This document shows positions 47,175-57,230 of a stretch of 64,000 nt of DNA, one piece after another. The position numbers were made by a program, and so were the translations under genes. Numbering within the stretch: position 1 is the stretch's first letter; each line of letters begins with the position of its first letter. The notes beneath the pieces are model-generated. The model was not told the DNA's origin. It was given only the letters and a program-made list of their open reading frames with translations, and ran no database searches. Source of the stretch: Endozoicomonas euniceicola (lineage in GTDB: Bacteria; Pseudomonadota; Gammaproteobacteria; Pseudomonadales; Endozoicomonadaceae); NCBI RefSeq assembly GCF_025562755.1, contig NZ_CP103300.1:3845001-3909000 (forward strand), written 5' to 3'.

Positions 47175-49505
47175 ATGGGCAAAAAAAATAACGCTCCAGT
47201 CTTTGTGTTTTCAAAAAAAAGGTTGGCAGTGGTGTTTTTGCTGTGGCTGGCTGTCATGGTGGACAATACCCGTGGAGAATGGGTAACACCAGCTTCTGTA
47301 CATCAGGGCGGGATTGCCCATGTTGCTTCAAGGCTCTGGCTTCAGCAACAACCCGTGCTTAAATCCGCTATGGATGAAAAAGTTGCGGTTTCAAAAAGAT
47401 CGGCAGCGGTGGTTATTCTGGTAGAAGACGACGGTTTTAGTGTACTGGCCACTGAGCCGGCAGTCTTCACATGGCAGGATGCGTGTAATGCCACCACGCT
47501 TTCTGACATGAACCGGCATTTGCGCTGCCACGACCCCAATGCCCTGCTGACCGGGTTAAGAGCCACACTGCAGTTTAGTCACAGTGGGGAGTCTGTGCAG
47601 GTGACCGGGTTTGCGTCGGTTTTGCAGGTGCAGACCACCGGGGGAACAGACCTGGCCATTGCTCCTTTTCAGAGTGATAGCCCGGGTCTGCCCGACCAGC
47701 AATATGAACAACAATACAGAGCCATTCTGGAGTACCTGTCCCGGCAAAGGAGAAAGTCTGAAGAGATAGACCGGCGAACAAGATGCTGGACAAACGCTAT
47801 GTCAAGGTTAGCCCCTGAAAAACCGGACGAAGTGTTAAGGCAGGAGCAGAAAATAAAGGAGCAGCGAGCGCCCGTCAGGTTCCATTACTCACTGGCACAC
47901 CGTTCGGCTCCGCAGGATGAAACGTTCTGGTTTTTTACGGACAAGATGGAGGGAAGAAAAGTTGTGCTGACTCCCGACAATAACCTTTCTGCCTGCTCCC
48001 CTGTTTCCCTGCCATCGGGGAGCATGGTTGACCTGTCCAATGGTTCCAAAAGAAATCCTCCGCCCGTTGATAAACCAGCAGCTACGAAGAGCAAAAAAAG
48101 AAAACTCAGCACCAGTAATAGCGAGAGCCCGCAGAGTGTCACAAATCCGCAGACCGGGGGTTATCCCGTGATACCGGATATCCCCATAAAACAGGAAGAA
48201 AATGTCATTGAATTTGGTGAAAGAAAAGTCTTGACAAGTGCTGAACTGTTTATCATCAAGCCGGAAAGCGGTATTACCAGAAAACCGCCAGAACCGCCTT
48301 TCAAAACAAATTGCAAGATTCAGGGTGCCCCGGCATTCTGGAAACTTTTTACTAAGAAAAAGCGACAGCAACTGGAAAACAGGATATTGGAATATATTAA
48401 TAAAACCAATGAAGAAAGAGAGGCGCACATCGAAGGTCTGGTTAGAGAGGTGCTGTACGAGGCAAACGAGGGCGACCCTTACCAGGCTCTGGACGGGCAA
48501 AGGCATGTAGTAGCCGCCAAAAAACTGTCCAAGGGTGCTGTACTGGGACATTACCGGGGCTCTCTCTGGTTGATAGATAAGAGTGCCCCGTCTCCGGAAT
48601 ATGGTACGTTAGACCAGCAAATATCCTATTCCGTTAACTGTGACTACAAAGAAAAAGGAGAAGAAGCCACGGATGATTGTCAGGAAATGTACTGGCTTTC
48701 AGGTTATGACGACGGCAATATTTTTTCCTGCGTTAACGACTGTACCGTCACCAGCAATGCCGACGACAATACCGGTACTTTAGAGCCAAACGCCAGTTTC
48801 ATTATTGTTTATATGGATTATTTCCCCGTGGTTATGGTCGTGACAACAGAGGATATCCCGGAGGGCAAAGGACTCTGGCTGAGCTATGGAAAACCTTACT
48901 GGGACTATAAAAACGAACCGGTTGTGGTGCCCGACGGTGATGACGGTCATAGCGGAGCCAGGGCAAAAAACAAAAAACACGTGTGTGATGTGTGTGGAAA
49001 GAAGTTTGCTCATTTCGGAAACCTCGTAAGACACAAGCGCACCCACACCGGAGAGAAGCCTCATGAGTGCGATCTGTGTCAAAAGAGATTTGCCTGCTCC
49101 AGTAACTTCGTAAGACACAGGCGCACCCACACCGGAGATAAGCCTTATAAGTGCGATGTGTGTCCAAAGAGATTTGCAGCTTCCGGAGACTTGACAATAC
49201 ACAGGCGCCACCACACAGGAGAGAGGCCTTATGAGTGCGATGTGTGCCAAAAGAGATTTACTGACTCCGGAAACTTAGCAAAACACAGACGCTACCATAC
49301 CGGGGATAAGCCTTATGAGTGCGATAAGTGCCAAAAGAGATTTGCTCATTCCGGAAACTTAGCAAGACACAAGCGCACCCACACCGGAGAGAAGCCTTAT
49401 GAGTGCGATGTGTGTCAAAAGAGATTTTCTCGACTCGAACACCTCGCAAGACACAAGCGCACCAAACATAAGGAATCCCCAACAGAACAACCACCACAGC
49501 AATAG
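47175..49505 (+). CDS. SZ20: SET/C2H2 zinc-finger protein, 6 fingers
   Basis: The product has 776 residues. It begins a group (SZ20-SZ22) with the marks REVLYEANEG (Leu for Arg) and YKEKGEEATDDC. SZ20 and SZ21 also share LIDKSAPSPEYG, EPNASFII and YMDYFPVV. The Cys to Tyr change in PSPEYG and Asp to Tyr in YMDYF touch otherwise invariant residues of the SET-like domain. Helices are HFGNLVR, CSSNFVR, ASGDLTI, DSGNLAK, HSGNLAR and RLEHLAR; the last five equal those of SZ8. The signal peptide has SKKRL and ends NTRG-EW although a type B spacer precedes it, so spacer and signal type are not strictly linked. The Ser-Thr repeat has one unit. Confidence 0.9.
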   Translation: MGKKNNAPVFVFSKKRLAVVFLLWLAVMVDNTRGEWVTPASVHQGGIAHVASRLWLQQQPVLKSAMDEKVAVSKRSAAVVILVEDDGFSVLATEPAVFTWQDACNATTLSDMNRHLRCHDPNALLTGLRATLQFSHSGESVQVTGFASVLQVQTTGGTDLAIAPFQSDSPGLPDQQYEQQYRAILEYLSRQRRKSEEIDRRTRCWTNAMSRLAPEKPDEVLRQEQKIKEQRAPVRFHYSLAHRSAPQDETFWFFTDKMEGRKVVLTPDNNLSACSPVSLPSGSMVDLSNGSKRNPPPVDKPAATKSKKRKLSTSNSESPQSVTNPQTGGYPVIPDIPIKQEENVIEFGERKVLTSAELFIIKPESGITRKPPEPPFKTNCKIQGAPAFWKLFTKKKRQQLENRILEYINKTNEEREAHIEGLVREVLYEANEGDPYQALDGQRHVVAAKKLSKGAVLGHYRGSLWLIDKSAPSPEYGTLDQQISYSVNCDYKEKGEEATDDCQEMYWLSGYDDGNIFSCVNDCTVTSNADDNTGTLEPNASFIIVYMDYFPVVMVVTTEDIPEGKGLWLSYGKPYWDYKNEPVVVPDGDDGHSGARAKNKKHVCDVCGKKFAHFGNLVRHKRTHTGEKPHECDLCQKRFACSSNFVRHRRTHTGDKPYKCDVCPKRFAASGDLTIHRRHHTGERPYECDVCQKRFTDSGNLAKHRRYHTGDKPYECDKCQKRFAHSGNLARHKRTHTGEKPYECDVCQKRFSRLEHLARHKRTKHKESPTEQPPQQ

Positions 49506-49555
49506 TCTACACTCCCGCCAAAACCACCCAATAGCCCAATTCTAATGACTCCGTA

Positions 49556-51904
49556 ATGGGTAAAAAAAATAACGCTTCAGTCTTTGTGTTTTCAAAAAAA
49601 AGGTTGGCAGTGGTGTTTCTGCTGTGGCTGGCTGTCATGGTGGACAATACCCGTGGAGAATGGGTAACACCAGCTTCTGTACATCAGGGCGGGATTGCCC
49701 ATGTTGCTTCAAGGCTCTGGCTTCAGCAGCAGCCCGTGCTTAAATCCGCTATGGATGAAAAAGTCGCGGTTTCAAAAAGATCGGCAACGGTGGTTATTCT
49801 GATAGAAGACGACGGTTTTAGTGTACTGATCACTGAGCCGGCAGTCTTCACATGGCGGGATGCGTGCAATGCCACCACACTTTCCAACATGACCCGGCAT
49901 CTGCGCTGCCACGACCCCAGTGCTTTGCTGACCGGGTTAAGAGCCACACTGCAGTTTAGTCACAGTGGGGAGTCTGTGCAGGTGACCGGGTTTGCGTCGG
50001 TTTTGCAGGTGCAGACCACCGGGGGAACAGACCTGGCCATTGCTCCCTTTCAGAGTGATAGCCCGGGTCTGCCCGACCAGCAATATGAACAACAATACAG
50101 AGCCATTCTGGAGTACCTGTCCCGGCAAAGGAGAAAGTCTGAAGAGATAGACCGGCGAACAGGATGCTGGACAAACGCCATGTCAAGGTTAGCCCCTGAA
50201 AAACCGGACGAAGTGTTAAGGCAGGAGCAGAAAATAAAGGAGCAGCGAGCGCCCGTCAGGTTCCATTACTCACTGGCACACCGTTCGGCCCCGCAGGATG
50301 AAACGTTCTGGTTTTTTACGGACAAGATGGAGGGAAGAGAAATTGTGCTGACTCCCGACAATAACCTTTCTGCCTGCACTCCTGTTTCCCTGCCATTGGG
50401 GAGCATGGCTGACCTGTCCAATGGTTCCAAAAGAAATCCTCCACCCGTTGATAAACCAGCAGCTACGAAGAGCAAAAAAAGAAAACTCAGCACCAGCACC
50501 AGCACCAGCACTAGTAATAGCGAGAGCCCGCAGAGTGTCACAAATCCGCAGACCGGGGGTTATCCCGTGATACCGGATATCCCCATAAAACAGGAAGAAA
50601 ATGTCATTGAATTTGGTGAAAGAAAAGTCTTGACAAGTGCTGAACTGTTTATCATCAAGCCGGAAAGCGGTATTACCAGAAAACCGCCAGAACCGCCTTT
50701 CAAAACAAATTGCAAGATTCAGGGTGCCCCGGCATTCTGGAAACTTTTTACTAAGAAAAAGCGACAGCAACTGGAAAACAGGATATTGGAATATATTAAT
50801 AAAACCAATGAAGAAAGAGAGGCGCACATCGAAGGTCTGGTTAGAGAGGTGCTGTACGAGGCAAACGAGGGCGACCCTTACCAGGCTCTGGACGGGCAAA
50901 GGCATGTAGTAGCCGCCAAAAAACTGTCCAAGGGTGCTGTACTGGGACATTACCGGGGCTCTCTCTGGTTGATAGATAAGAGTGCCCCGTCTCCGGAATA
51001 TGGTACGTTAGACCAGCAAATATCCTATTCCGTTAACTGTGACTACAAAGAAAAAGGAGAAGAAGCCACGGATGATTGTCAGGAAATGTACTGGCTTTCA
51101 GGTTATGACGACGGCAATATTTTTTCCTGCGTTAACGACTGTACCGTCACCAGCAATGCCGACGACAATACCGGTACTTTAGAGCCAAACGCCAGTTTCA
51201 TTATTGTTTATATGGATTATTTCCCCGTGGTTATGGTCGTGACAACAGAGGATATCCCGGAGGGCAAAGGACTCTGGCTGAGCTATGGAAAACCTTACTG
51301 GGACTATAAAAACGAACCGGTTGTGGTGCCCGACGGTGATGACGGTCATAGCGGAGCCAGGGCAAAAAACAAAAAACACGTGTGTGATGTGTGTGGAAAG
51401 AAGTTTGCTCATTTCGGAAACCTCGTAAGACACAAGCGCACCCACACCGGAGAGAAGCCTTATGAGTGCGATATGTGTGGAAAGAAGTTTGCTCGCTCCG
51501 AAAGCCTCGCAAGACACAAGCGCACCCACACCGGAGAGAAGCCTTATGAGTGCGATGTGTGTCAAAAGGGATTTGCTTACTCCAGTGATCTTGTAAGGCA
51601 CAAACGCATCCACACCGGAGAGAAGCCTTATAGGTGCGATTTGTGTCAAAAGGAATTTGCTGTTTTCGGAAACTGGGCAATGCACAAGCGCCGCCACACC
51701 GGAGAGAAGCCTTATGGGTGCGATGTGTGTGAAAAGAGATTTGCTCGCTCCGAAGGCCTCACAAGACACAAGCGCACCCACACCGGAGAGAAGCCTTATG
51801 AGTGCAATGTGTGTCAAAAGAGATTTGCTCTTTCCAGTAACCTCTCAAAACACAAGCACACCCAACACAAGAACCTTCCAACAGAGCAACCGCCACAGCA
51901 ATAG
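49556..51904 (+). CDS. SZ21: SET/C2H2 zinc-finger protein, 6 fingers
   Basis: The 782-residue product is visibly composite. Its 5' 1.1 kb matches SZ9 (one difference seen, TWRDAC for TWQDAC). From the linker through the first finger it matches SZ20, with the same LIDKSAPSPEYG and YMDYF changes. Its remaining fingers match SZ16 without that copy's fifth finger. Helices are HFGNLVR, RSESLAR, YSSDLVR, VFGNWAM, RSEGLTR and LSSNLSK. The tail finger reads HKHTQH. It follows a type A spacer and starts ATGGGT with SKKRL. It is the best single example of three-parent mosaicism in the window. Confidence 0.9.
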   Translation: MGKKNNASVFVFSKKRLAVVFLLWLAVMVDNTRGEWVTPASVHQGGIAHVASRLWLQQQPVLKSAMDEKVAVSKRSATVVILIEDDGFSVLITEPAVFTWRDACNATTLSNMTRHLRCHDPSALLTGLRATLQFSHSGESVQVTGFASVLQVQTTGGTDLAIAPFQSDSPGLPDQQYEQQYRAILEYLSRQRRKSEEIDRRTGCWTNAMSRLAPEKPDEVLRQEQKIKEQRAPVRFHYSLAHRSAPQDETFWFFTDKMEGREIVLTPDNNLSACTPVSLPLGSMADLSNGSKRNPPPVDKPAATKSKKRKLSTSTSTSTSNSESPQSVTNPQTGGYPVIPDIPIKQEENVIEFGERKVLTSAELFIIKPESGITRKPPEPPFKTNCKIQGAPAFWKLFTKKKRQQLENRILEYINKTNEEREAHIEGLVREVLYEANEGDPYQALDGQRHVVAAKKLSKGAVLGHYRGSLWLIDKSAPSPEYGTLDQQISYSVNCDYKEKGEEATDDCQEMYWLSGYDDGNIFSCVNDCTVTSNADDNTGTLEPNASFIIVYMDYFPVVMVVTTEDIPEGKGLWLSYGKPYWDYKNEPVVVPDGDDGHSGARAKNKKHVCDVCGKKFAHFGNLVRHKRTHTGEKPYECDMCGKKFARSESLARHKRTHTGEKPYECDVCQKGFAYSSDLVRHKRIHTGEKPYRCDLCQKEFAVFGNWAMHKRRHTGEKPYGCDVCEKRFARSEGLTRHKRTHTGEKPYECNVCQKRFALSSNLSKHKHTQHKNLPTEQPPQQ

Positions 51905-51954
51905 TCTACACTCCCGCCAAAATCACCCTATAGCCCAATTCTACGGACTCCACA

Positions 51955-54375
51955 ATGGGCAAAAAAAATAACGCTCCAGTCTTTGTGTTTTCAAAAAAAA
52001 TGCTGGCAGTGGTGTTTCTGCTGTGGCTGGCTGCCATGGTGGACAGCGCCCGTGGAGAATGGGTAACACCAGCTTCTGTACATCAGGTCGGGACTGCCCA
52101 TGTTGCTTCAAGGCTCTGGCTTCAGCAACAACCCGTGCTTAAATCCGCTATGGATGAAAAAGTCGCGGTTTCAAAAAGATCGGCAACGGTGGTTATCCTG
52201 ATAGAAGACGACGGTTTTAGTGTACTGACCACTGAGCCAGCAGTCTTCACATGGCAGGATGCGTGCAATGCCACCACGCTTTCCGACATGAACCGGCATC
52301 TGCGCTGCCACGACCCCAATGCCCTGCTGACCGGGTTAAGAACCACACTGCAGTTTAGTCACAGTGGGGAGTCTGTGCAGGTGACCGGGTTTGCCTCGGT
52401 TTTGCAGGTGCAGACCACCGGGGGAACAGACCTGGCCATTGCTCCCTTTCAGAGTGATAGCCCGGGTCTGCCCGACCAGCAATATGAACAACAATACAGA
52501 GCCATTCTGGAGTACCTGTCCCGGCAAAGGAGAAAGTCTGAAGAGATAGACCGGCAAACAAGATGCTGGACAAACGCTATGTCAAGGTTAGCCCCTGAAA
52601 AACCGGACGAAGTGTTAAGGCAGGAGCAGAAAATAAAGGAGCTGCGAGCGCCCGTCAGGTTCCATTACTCACTGGCACACCGTTCGGCCCCGCAGGATGA
52701 AACGTTCTGGTTTTTTACGGACAAGATGGAGGGAAGAAAAGTTGTGTTGACTCCCGACAATAACCTTTCTGCCTGCACTCCTGTTTCCCTGCCATCGGGG
52801 AGCATGGCTGACCTGTCCAATGGTTCCAAAAGAAATCCTCCACCCGTTGATAAACCAGCAGCTACGAAGAGCAAAAAAAGAAAACTCAGCACCAGCACCA
52901 GTAATAGCGAGAGCCCGCAGAGTGTCACAAATCCGCAGACCGGGGGTTATCCCGTGATACCGGATATCCCCATAAAACAGGAAGAAAATGTCATTGAATT
53001 TGGTGAAAGAAAAGTCTTGACAAGTGCTGAACTGTTTATCATCAAGCCGGAAAGCGGTATTACCAGAAAACCGCCAGAACCGCCTTTCAAAACAAATTGC
53101 AAGATTCTGGGTGCCCCGGCATTCTGGAAACTTTTTACTAAGAAAAAGCGACAGCAACTGGAAAACAGGATATTGGAATATATTAATAAAACCAATGAAG
53201 AAAGAGAGGCGCACATCGAAGGTCTGGTTAGAGAGGTGCTGTACGAGGCAAACGAGGGCGACCCTTACCAGGCTCTGGACGGGCAAAGGCATGTAGTAGC
53301 CGCCAAAAAACTGTCCAAGGGTGCTGTACTGGGACATTACCGGGGCTCTCTCTGGTTGATAGATAAGAATGCCCCGTCTCCGGAATGTGGTACGTTAGAC
53401 CAGCAAATATCCTATTCCGTTAACTGTGACTACAAAGAAAAAGGAGAAGAAGCCACGGATGATTGTCAGGAAATGTACTGGCTTTCAGGTTATGACGACG
53501 GCAATATTTTTTCCTGCGTTAACGACTGTACCGTCACCAGCAATGCCGACGACAATACCGGTACTTTAGAGCCAAACGTCAGTTTCATTATTGTTTATAT
53601 GGATTATTTCCCCGTGGTTATGGTCGTGACAACGAAGTTTATCCCGGAGGGCAAAGGACTCTGGCTGAGCTATGGAGAACCTTACTGGGACTATAAAAAC
53701 GAACCGGTTGTGGTGCCCGACGGTGATGACGGTCATAGCGGAGCCGGAGCAAAAAACAAAAAACACGTGTGTGATGTGTGTGGAAAGAAGTTTGCTCGCT
53801 CCATACACCTCATAGTACACAAGCGCACCCACACCGGAGAGAAGCCTTATGAGTGCGATGTGTGTCAAAAGGGATTTGCTTACTCCAGTAACCTCTTAAG
53901 ACATCAGCGTACCCACACCGGGGCGAAGCCTCATGAGTGCGATGTGTGTAAAAAGATATTTACTCAATCCGGAGACCTCATAAGACACAAACGCACCCAC
54001 ACCGGAGAGAAGCCTTATAAGTGCTATGTGTGTGAAAAGGGATTTTCTGCTTCTGGAAACTTAGCAACACACAGGCGTAGCCACACCGGGGAGAAGCCTT
54101 ATGAGTGCGATAAGTGCCAAAAGAGATTTACTCGATCCGGAAACCTCATAAGACACAAGCGCAGCCACACCGGGGAGAGGCCTTATGAGTGCGATAAGTG
54201 CCAAAAGAGATTTATTCAATCCGAAGACCTCATAAGACACAAGCGCACCCACACCGGAGAGAAGCCTTATGAGTGCAATGTGTGTCAAAAGAGATTTGCT
54301 CTTTCCGGTAACCTCTCAAAACACAAGCGCACCAAACACAAGAACCTTCCAACAGAGCAACCGCCACAGCAATAG
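51955..54375 (+). CDS. SZ22: SET/C2H2 zinc-finger protein, 7 fingers
   Basis: The product has 806 residues. The body carries REVLYEANEG, YKEKGEE and YMDYFPVV as in SZ20/21, but keeps LIDKNAPSPECG and has TTKFIPEGKG. LRTTLQF (Thr for Ala) is private. Helices are RSIHLIV, YSSNLLR, QSGDLIR, ASGNLAT, RSGNLIR, QSEDLIR and LSGNLSK. Finger 4 reads CYVC, with both cysteines kept. QSEDLIR and LSGNLSK are one-residue variants of QSGDLIR and LSSNLSK. Fingers 2-4 correspond to those of SZ17, and 3-5 to 4-6 of SZ19. The signal end is SARG-EW with HQVGTAH. Confidence 0.9.
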   Translation: MGKKNNAPVFVFSKKMLAVVFLLWLAAMVDSARGEWVTPASVHQVGTAHVASRLWLQQQPVLKSAMDEKVAVSKRSATVVILIEDDGFSVLTTEPAVFTWQDACNATTLSDMNRHLRCHDPNALLTGLRTTLQFSHSGESVQVTGFASVLQVQTTGGTDLAIAPFQSDSPGLPDQQYEQQYRAILEYLSRQRRKSEEIDRQTRCWTNAMSRLAPEKPDEVLRQEQKIKELRAPVRFHYSLAHRSAPQDETFWFFTDKMEGRKVVLTPDNNLSACTPVSLPSGSMADLSNGSKRNPPPVDKPAATKSKKRKLSTSTSNSESPQSVTNPQTGGYPVIPDIPIKQEENVIEFGERKVLTSAELFIIKPESGITRKPPEPPFKTNCKILGAPAFWKLFTKKKRQQLENRILEYINKTNEEREAHIEGLVREVLYEANEGDPYQALDGQRHVVAAKKLSKGAVLGHYRGSLWLIDKNAPSPECGTLDQQISYSVNCDYKEKGEEATDDCQEMYWLSGYDDGNIFSCVNDCTVTSNADDNTGTLEPNVSFIIVYMDYFPVVMVVTTKFIPEGKGLWLSYGEPYWDYKNEPVVVPDGDDGHSGAGAKNKKHVCDVCGKKFARSIHLIVHKRTHTGEKPYECDVCQKGFAYSSNLLRHQRTHTGAKPHECDVCKKIFTQSGDLIRHKRTHTGEKPYKCYVCEKGFSASGNLATHRRSHTGEKPYECDKCQKRFTRSGNLIRHKRSHTGERPYECDKCQKRFIQSEDLIRHKRTHTGEKPYECNVCQKRFALSGNLSKHKRTKHKNLPTEQPPQQ

Positions 54376-54425
54376 TCTACACTCCCACCAAAATCACCCA
54401 ATAGCCCAATTCTACGGACTCCACA

Positions 54426-57180
54426 ATGGGCAAAAAAAATAACGCTTCAGTCTTTGTGTTTTCAAAAAAAATGCTGGCAGTGGTGTTTCTGCTGTGGCTG
54501 GCTGTCATGGTGGACAATACCCGTGGAGAATGGGTAACACCAGCTTCTGTACATCAGGGCGGTATTGCCCATGTTGCTTCAAGGCTCTGGCTTCAGCAAC
54601 AACCCGTGCTTAAATCCGCTATGGATGAAAAAGTCGCGGTTTCAAAAAGATCGGCAGCGGTGGTTATCCTGATAGAAGACGACGGTTTTAGTGTACTGGC
54701 CACTGAGCCGGCAGTCTTCACATGGCTGGATGCGTGCAATGCCACCACACTTTCCAACATGACCCGGCATCTGCGCTGCCACGATCCCAGTGCTTTGCTG
54801 ACCGGGTTAAGAGCCACACTGCAGTTTAGTCACAGTGGGGAGTCTGTGCAGGTGACCGGGTTTGCCTCGGTTTTGCAGGTGCAGACCACCGGGGGAACAG
54901 ACCTGGCCATTGCTCCCTTTCAGAGTGATAGCCCGGGTCTGCCCGACCAGCAATATGAACAACAATACAGAGCCATTCTGGAGTACCTGTCCCGGCAAAG
55001 GAGAAAGTCTGAAGAGATAGACCGGCGAACAGGATGCTGGACAAACGCTATGTCAAGGTTAGCCCCTGAAAAACCGGACGAAGTGTTAAGGCAGGAGCAG
55101 AAAATAAAGGAGCTGCGAGCGCCCGTCAGGTTCCATTACTCACTGGCACACCGTTCGGCCCCGCAGGATGAAACGTTCTGTTTTTTTACGGACAAGATGG
55201 AGGGAAGAAAAGTTGTGTGTGTTGACTCCCGACAATAACCTTTCTGCCTGCACTCCTGTTTCCCTGCCATCGGGGAGCATGGCTGACCTGTCCAATGGTT
55301 CCAAAAGAAATCCTCCACCCGTTGATAAACCAGCAGCTACGAAGAGCAAAAAAAGAAAACTCAGCACCAGCACCAGTAATAGCGAGAGCCCGCAGAGTGT
55401 CACAAATCCGCAGACCGAGGGTTATCCCGTGATACCGGATATCCCCATAAAACAGGAAGAAAATGTCATTGAATTTGGTGAAAGAAAAGTCTTGACAAGT
55501 GCTGAACTGTTTGTCATTAAGCCGGAAAGCGGTATTACCAGAAAACCGCCAGAACCGCCTTTCAAAACAAATTGCAAGATTCTGGGTGCCCCGGCATTCT
55601 GGAAACTTTTTACTAAGAAAAAGCGACAGCAACTGGAAAACAGGATATTGGAATATATTAATAAAACCAATGAAGAAAGAGAGGCGCACATCGAAGGTCT
55701 GGTCAGAGAGGTGTGGTACGAGGCAAACGAGGGCGACCCTTACCAGGCTCTGGACGGGCAAAAGCATGTAGTAGCCGCCAAAAAACTGTCCAAGGGTGCT
55801 GTACTGGGGCATTACCGGGGCTCTCTCTGGTTGATAGATAAGAATGCCCCGTCTCCGGAGTGTGGTACATTAGACCAGCAAATATCCTATTCCGTTAACT
55901 GTGACTACAAAGGAGAAGAAGCCACGGATGATTGTCAGGAAATGTACTGGCTTTCAGGTTATGACGACGGCAATATTTTTTCCTGCGTTAACGACTGTAC
56001 CGTCACCAGCAATGCCGACGACAATACCGGTACTTTAGAGCCAAACGTCAGTTTCATTATTGTTTATATGGATGATTTCCCCGTGGTTATGGTCGTGACA
56101 ACGAAATTTATCCCGGAGGGCAAAGGACTCTGGCTGAGCTATGGAGAACCTTACTGGGACTATAAAAACGAACCGGTTGTGGTGCCCGACGGTGATGACG
56201 GTCATAGCGGAGCCAGGGCAAAAAACAAAAAATGTGCGTGTGATGTGTGTGGAAGGGAGCTTGCTAATTCCGGAAGTCTCACAAGACACAAGCTCACCCA
56301 CACAGGAGAGAAGTTTCATGAGTGCGATGTGTGTGGAAAGAAGTTTGCTCGTTCCGAAACTCTCACAAGACACAAGTGCCGCCACACCGGGAAGAAGCCT
56401 TATGAGTGCGATGTGTGTAAAAAGAAATTTATTCAACCCAATCACCTCAAAGACCACGAACGCACCCATACTGGGGAGAGGCCTTATGAGTGCAATGTGT
56501 GTCAAAAGAGATTTGTTAACTCCGGAAACTTGGCAGCACACAGGCTCAGACACACCGGGGAAAAGCCTCATGAGTGCGATCTGTGTCAAAAGAGATTTGC
56601 CTGCTCCAGTAACTTCGTAAAACACAGGCGCACCCACACCGGAGATAAGCCTTATAAGTGCGATAAGTGCCAAAAGAGATTTACTGACTCCGGAAACTTA
56701 GCAAAACACAGGCGCCACCACACAGGAGAGAGGCCTTATGAGTGCGATGTGTGTCAAAAGAGATTTGTTTGCTCCAGTAACTTCGTAAGACACAAGCGCA
56801 CCCACACCGGAGATAAGCCTTATGAGTGCGATGTGTGTCAAAAGAGATTTTCTCTACTCAATCACCTCATAGTACACAAACGCACTCACACCGGGGAGAA
56901 GCCTTATAAGTGCGATGAGTGTCCAAAGAGATTTGCAGCTTCCGGAGGCTTGACAATACACAGGCGCCACCACACAGGAGAGAGGCCTTATGAGTGCGAT
57001 GTGTGTCAAAAGAGATTTGCTTGTTCCAGTAACTTCGTAAGACACAAGCGCACCCACACCGGAGATAAGCCTTATGAGTGCGATAAGTGCCAAAAGAAAT
57101 TTTTTCAACTCGCACACCTCGTAAGTCACAAGCGCATCCAACACAAGAACCTTCCAACAGAGCAACCGCCACAGCAATAG
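54426..57180 (+). pseudogene. SZ23: SET/C2H2 gene frameshifted by GT expansion, 11 fingers
   Basis: At 55211-55224 the sequence reads AGTTGTGTGTGTTGAC where paralogs have AGTTGTGTTGAC: four extra bases, two GT units. The frame from 54426 therefore ends at 55238 after 270 residues. The remainder (NLS-like patch, SET-like domain, fingers) is open in the next frame to 57180. Removing four bases gives 916 residues with 11 fingers, the largest array here. Helices are NSGSLTR, RSETLTR, QPNHLKD, NSGNLAA, CSSNFVK, DSGNLAK, CSSNFVR, LLNHLIV, ASGGLTI, CSSNFVR and QLAHLVS. The signal end is NTRG-EW. CFFTDKM (Cys for Trp) nearby is shared with SZ25. No other lesion is seen, so the break is recent, reversible by slippage, or a read error. 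Confidence 0.85.
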
Positions 57181-57230
57181 TCTACACTCCCGCCAAAATC
57201 ACCCAATAGCCCAATTCTACGGACACCACA

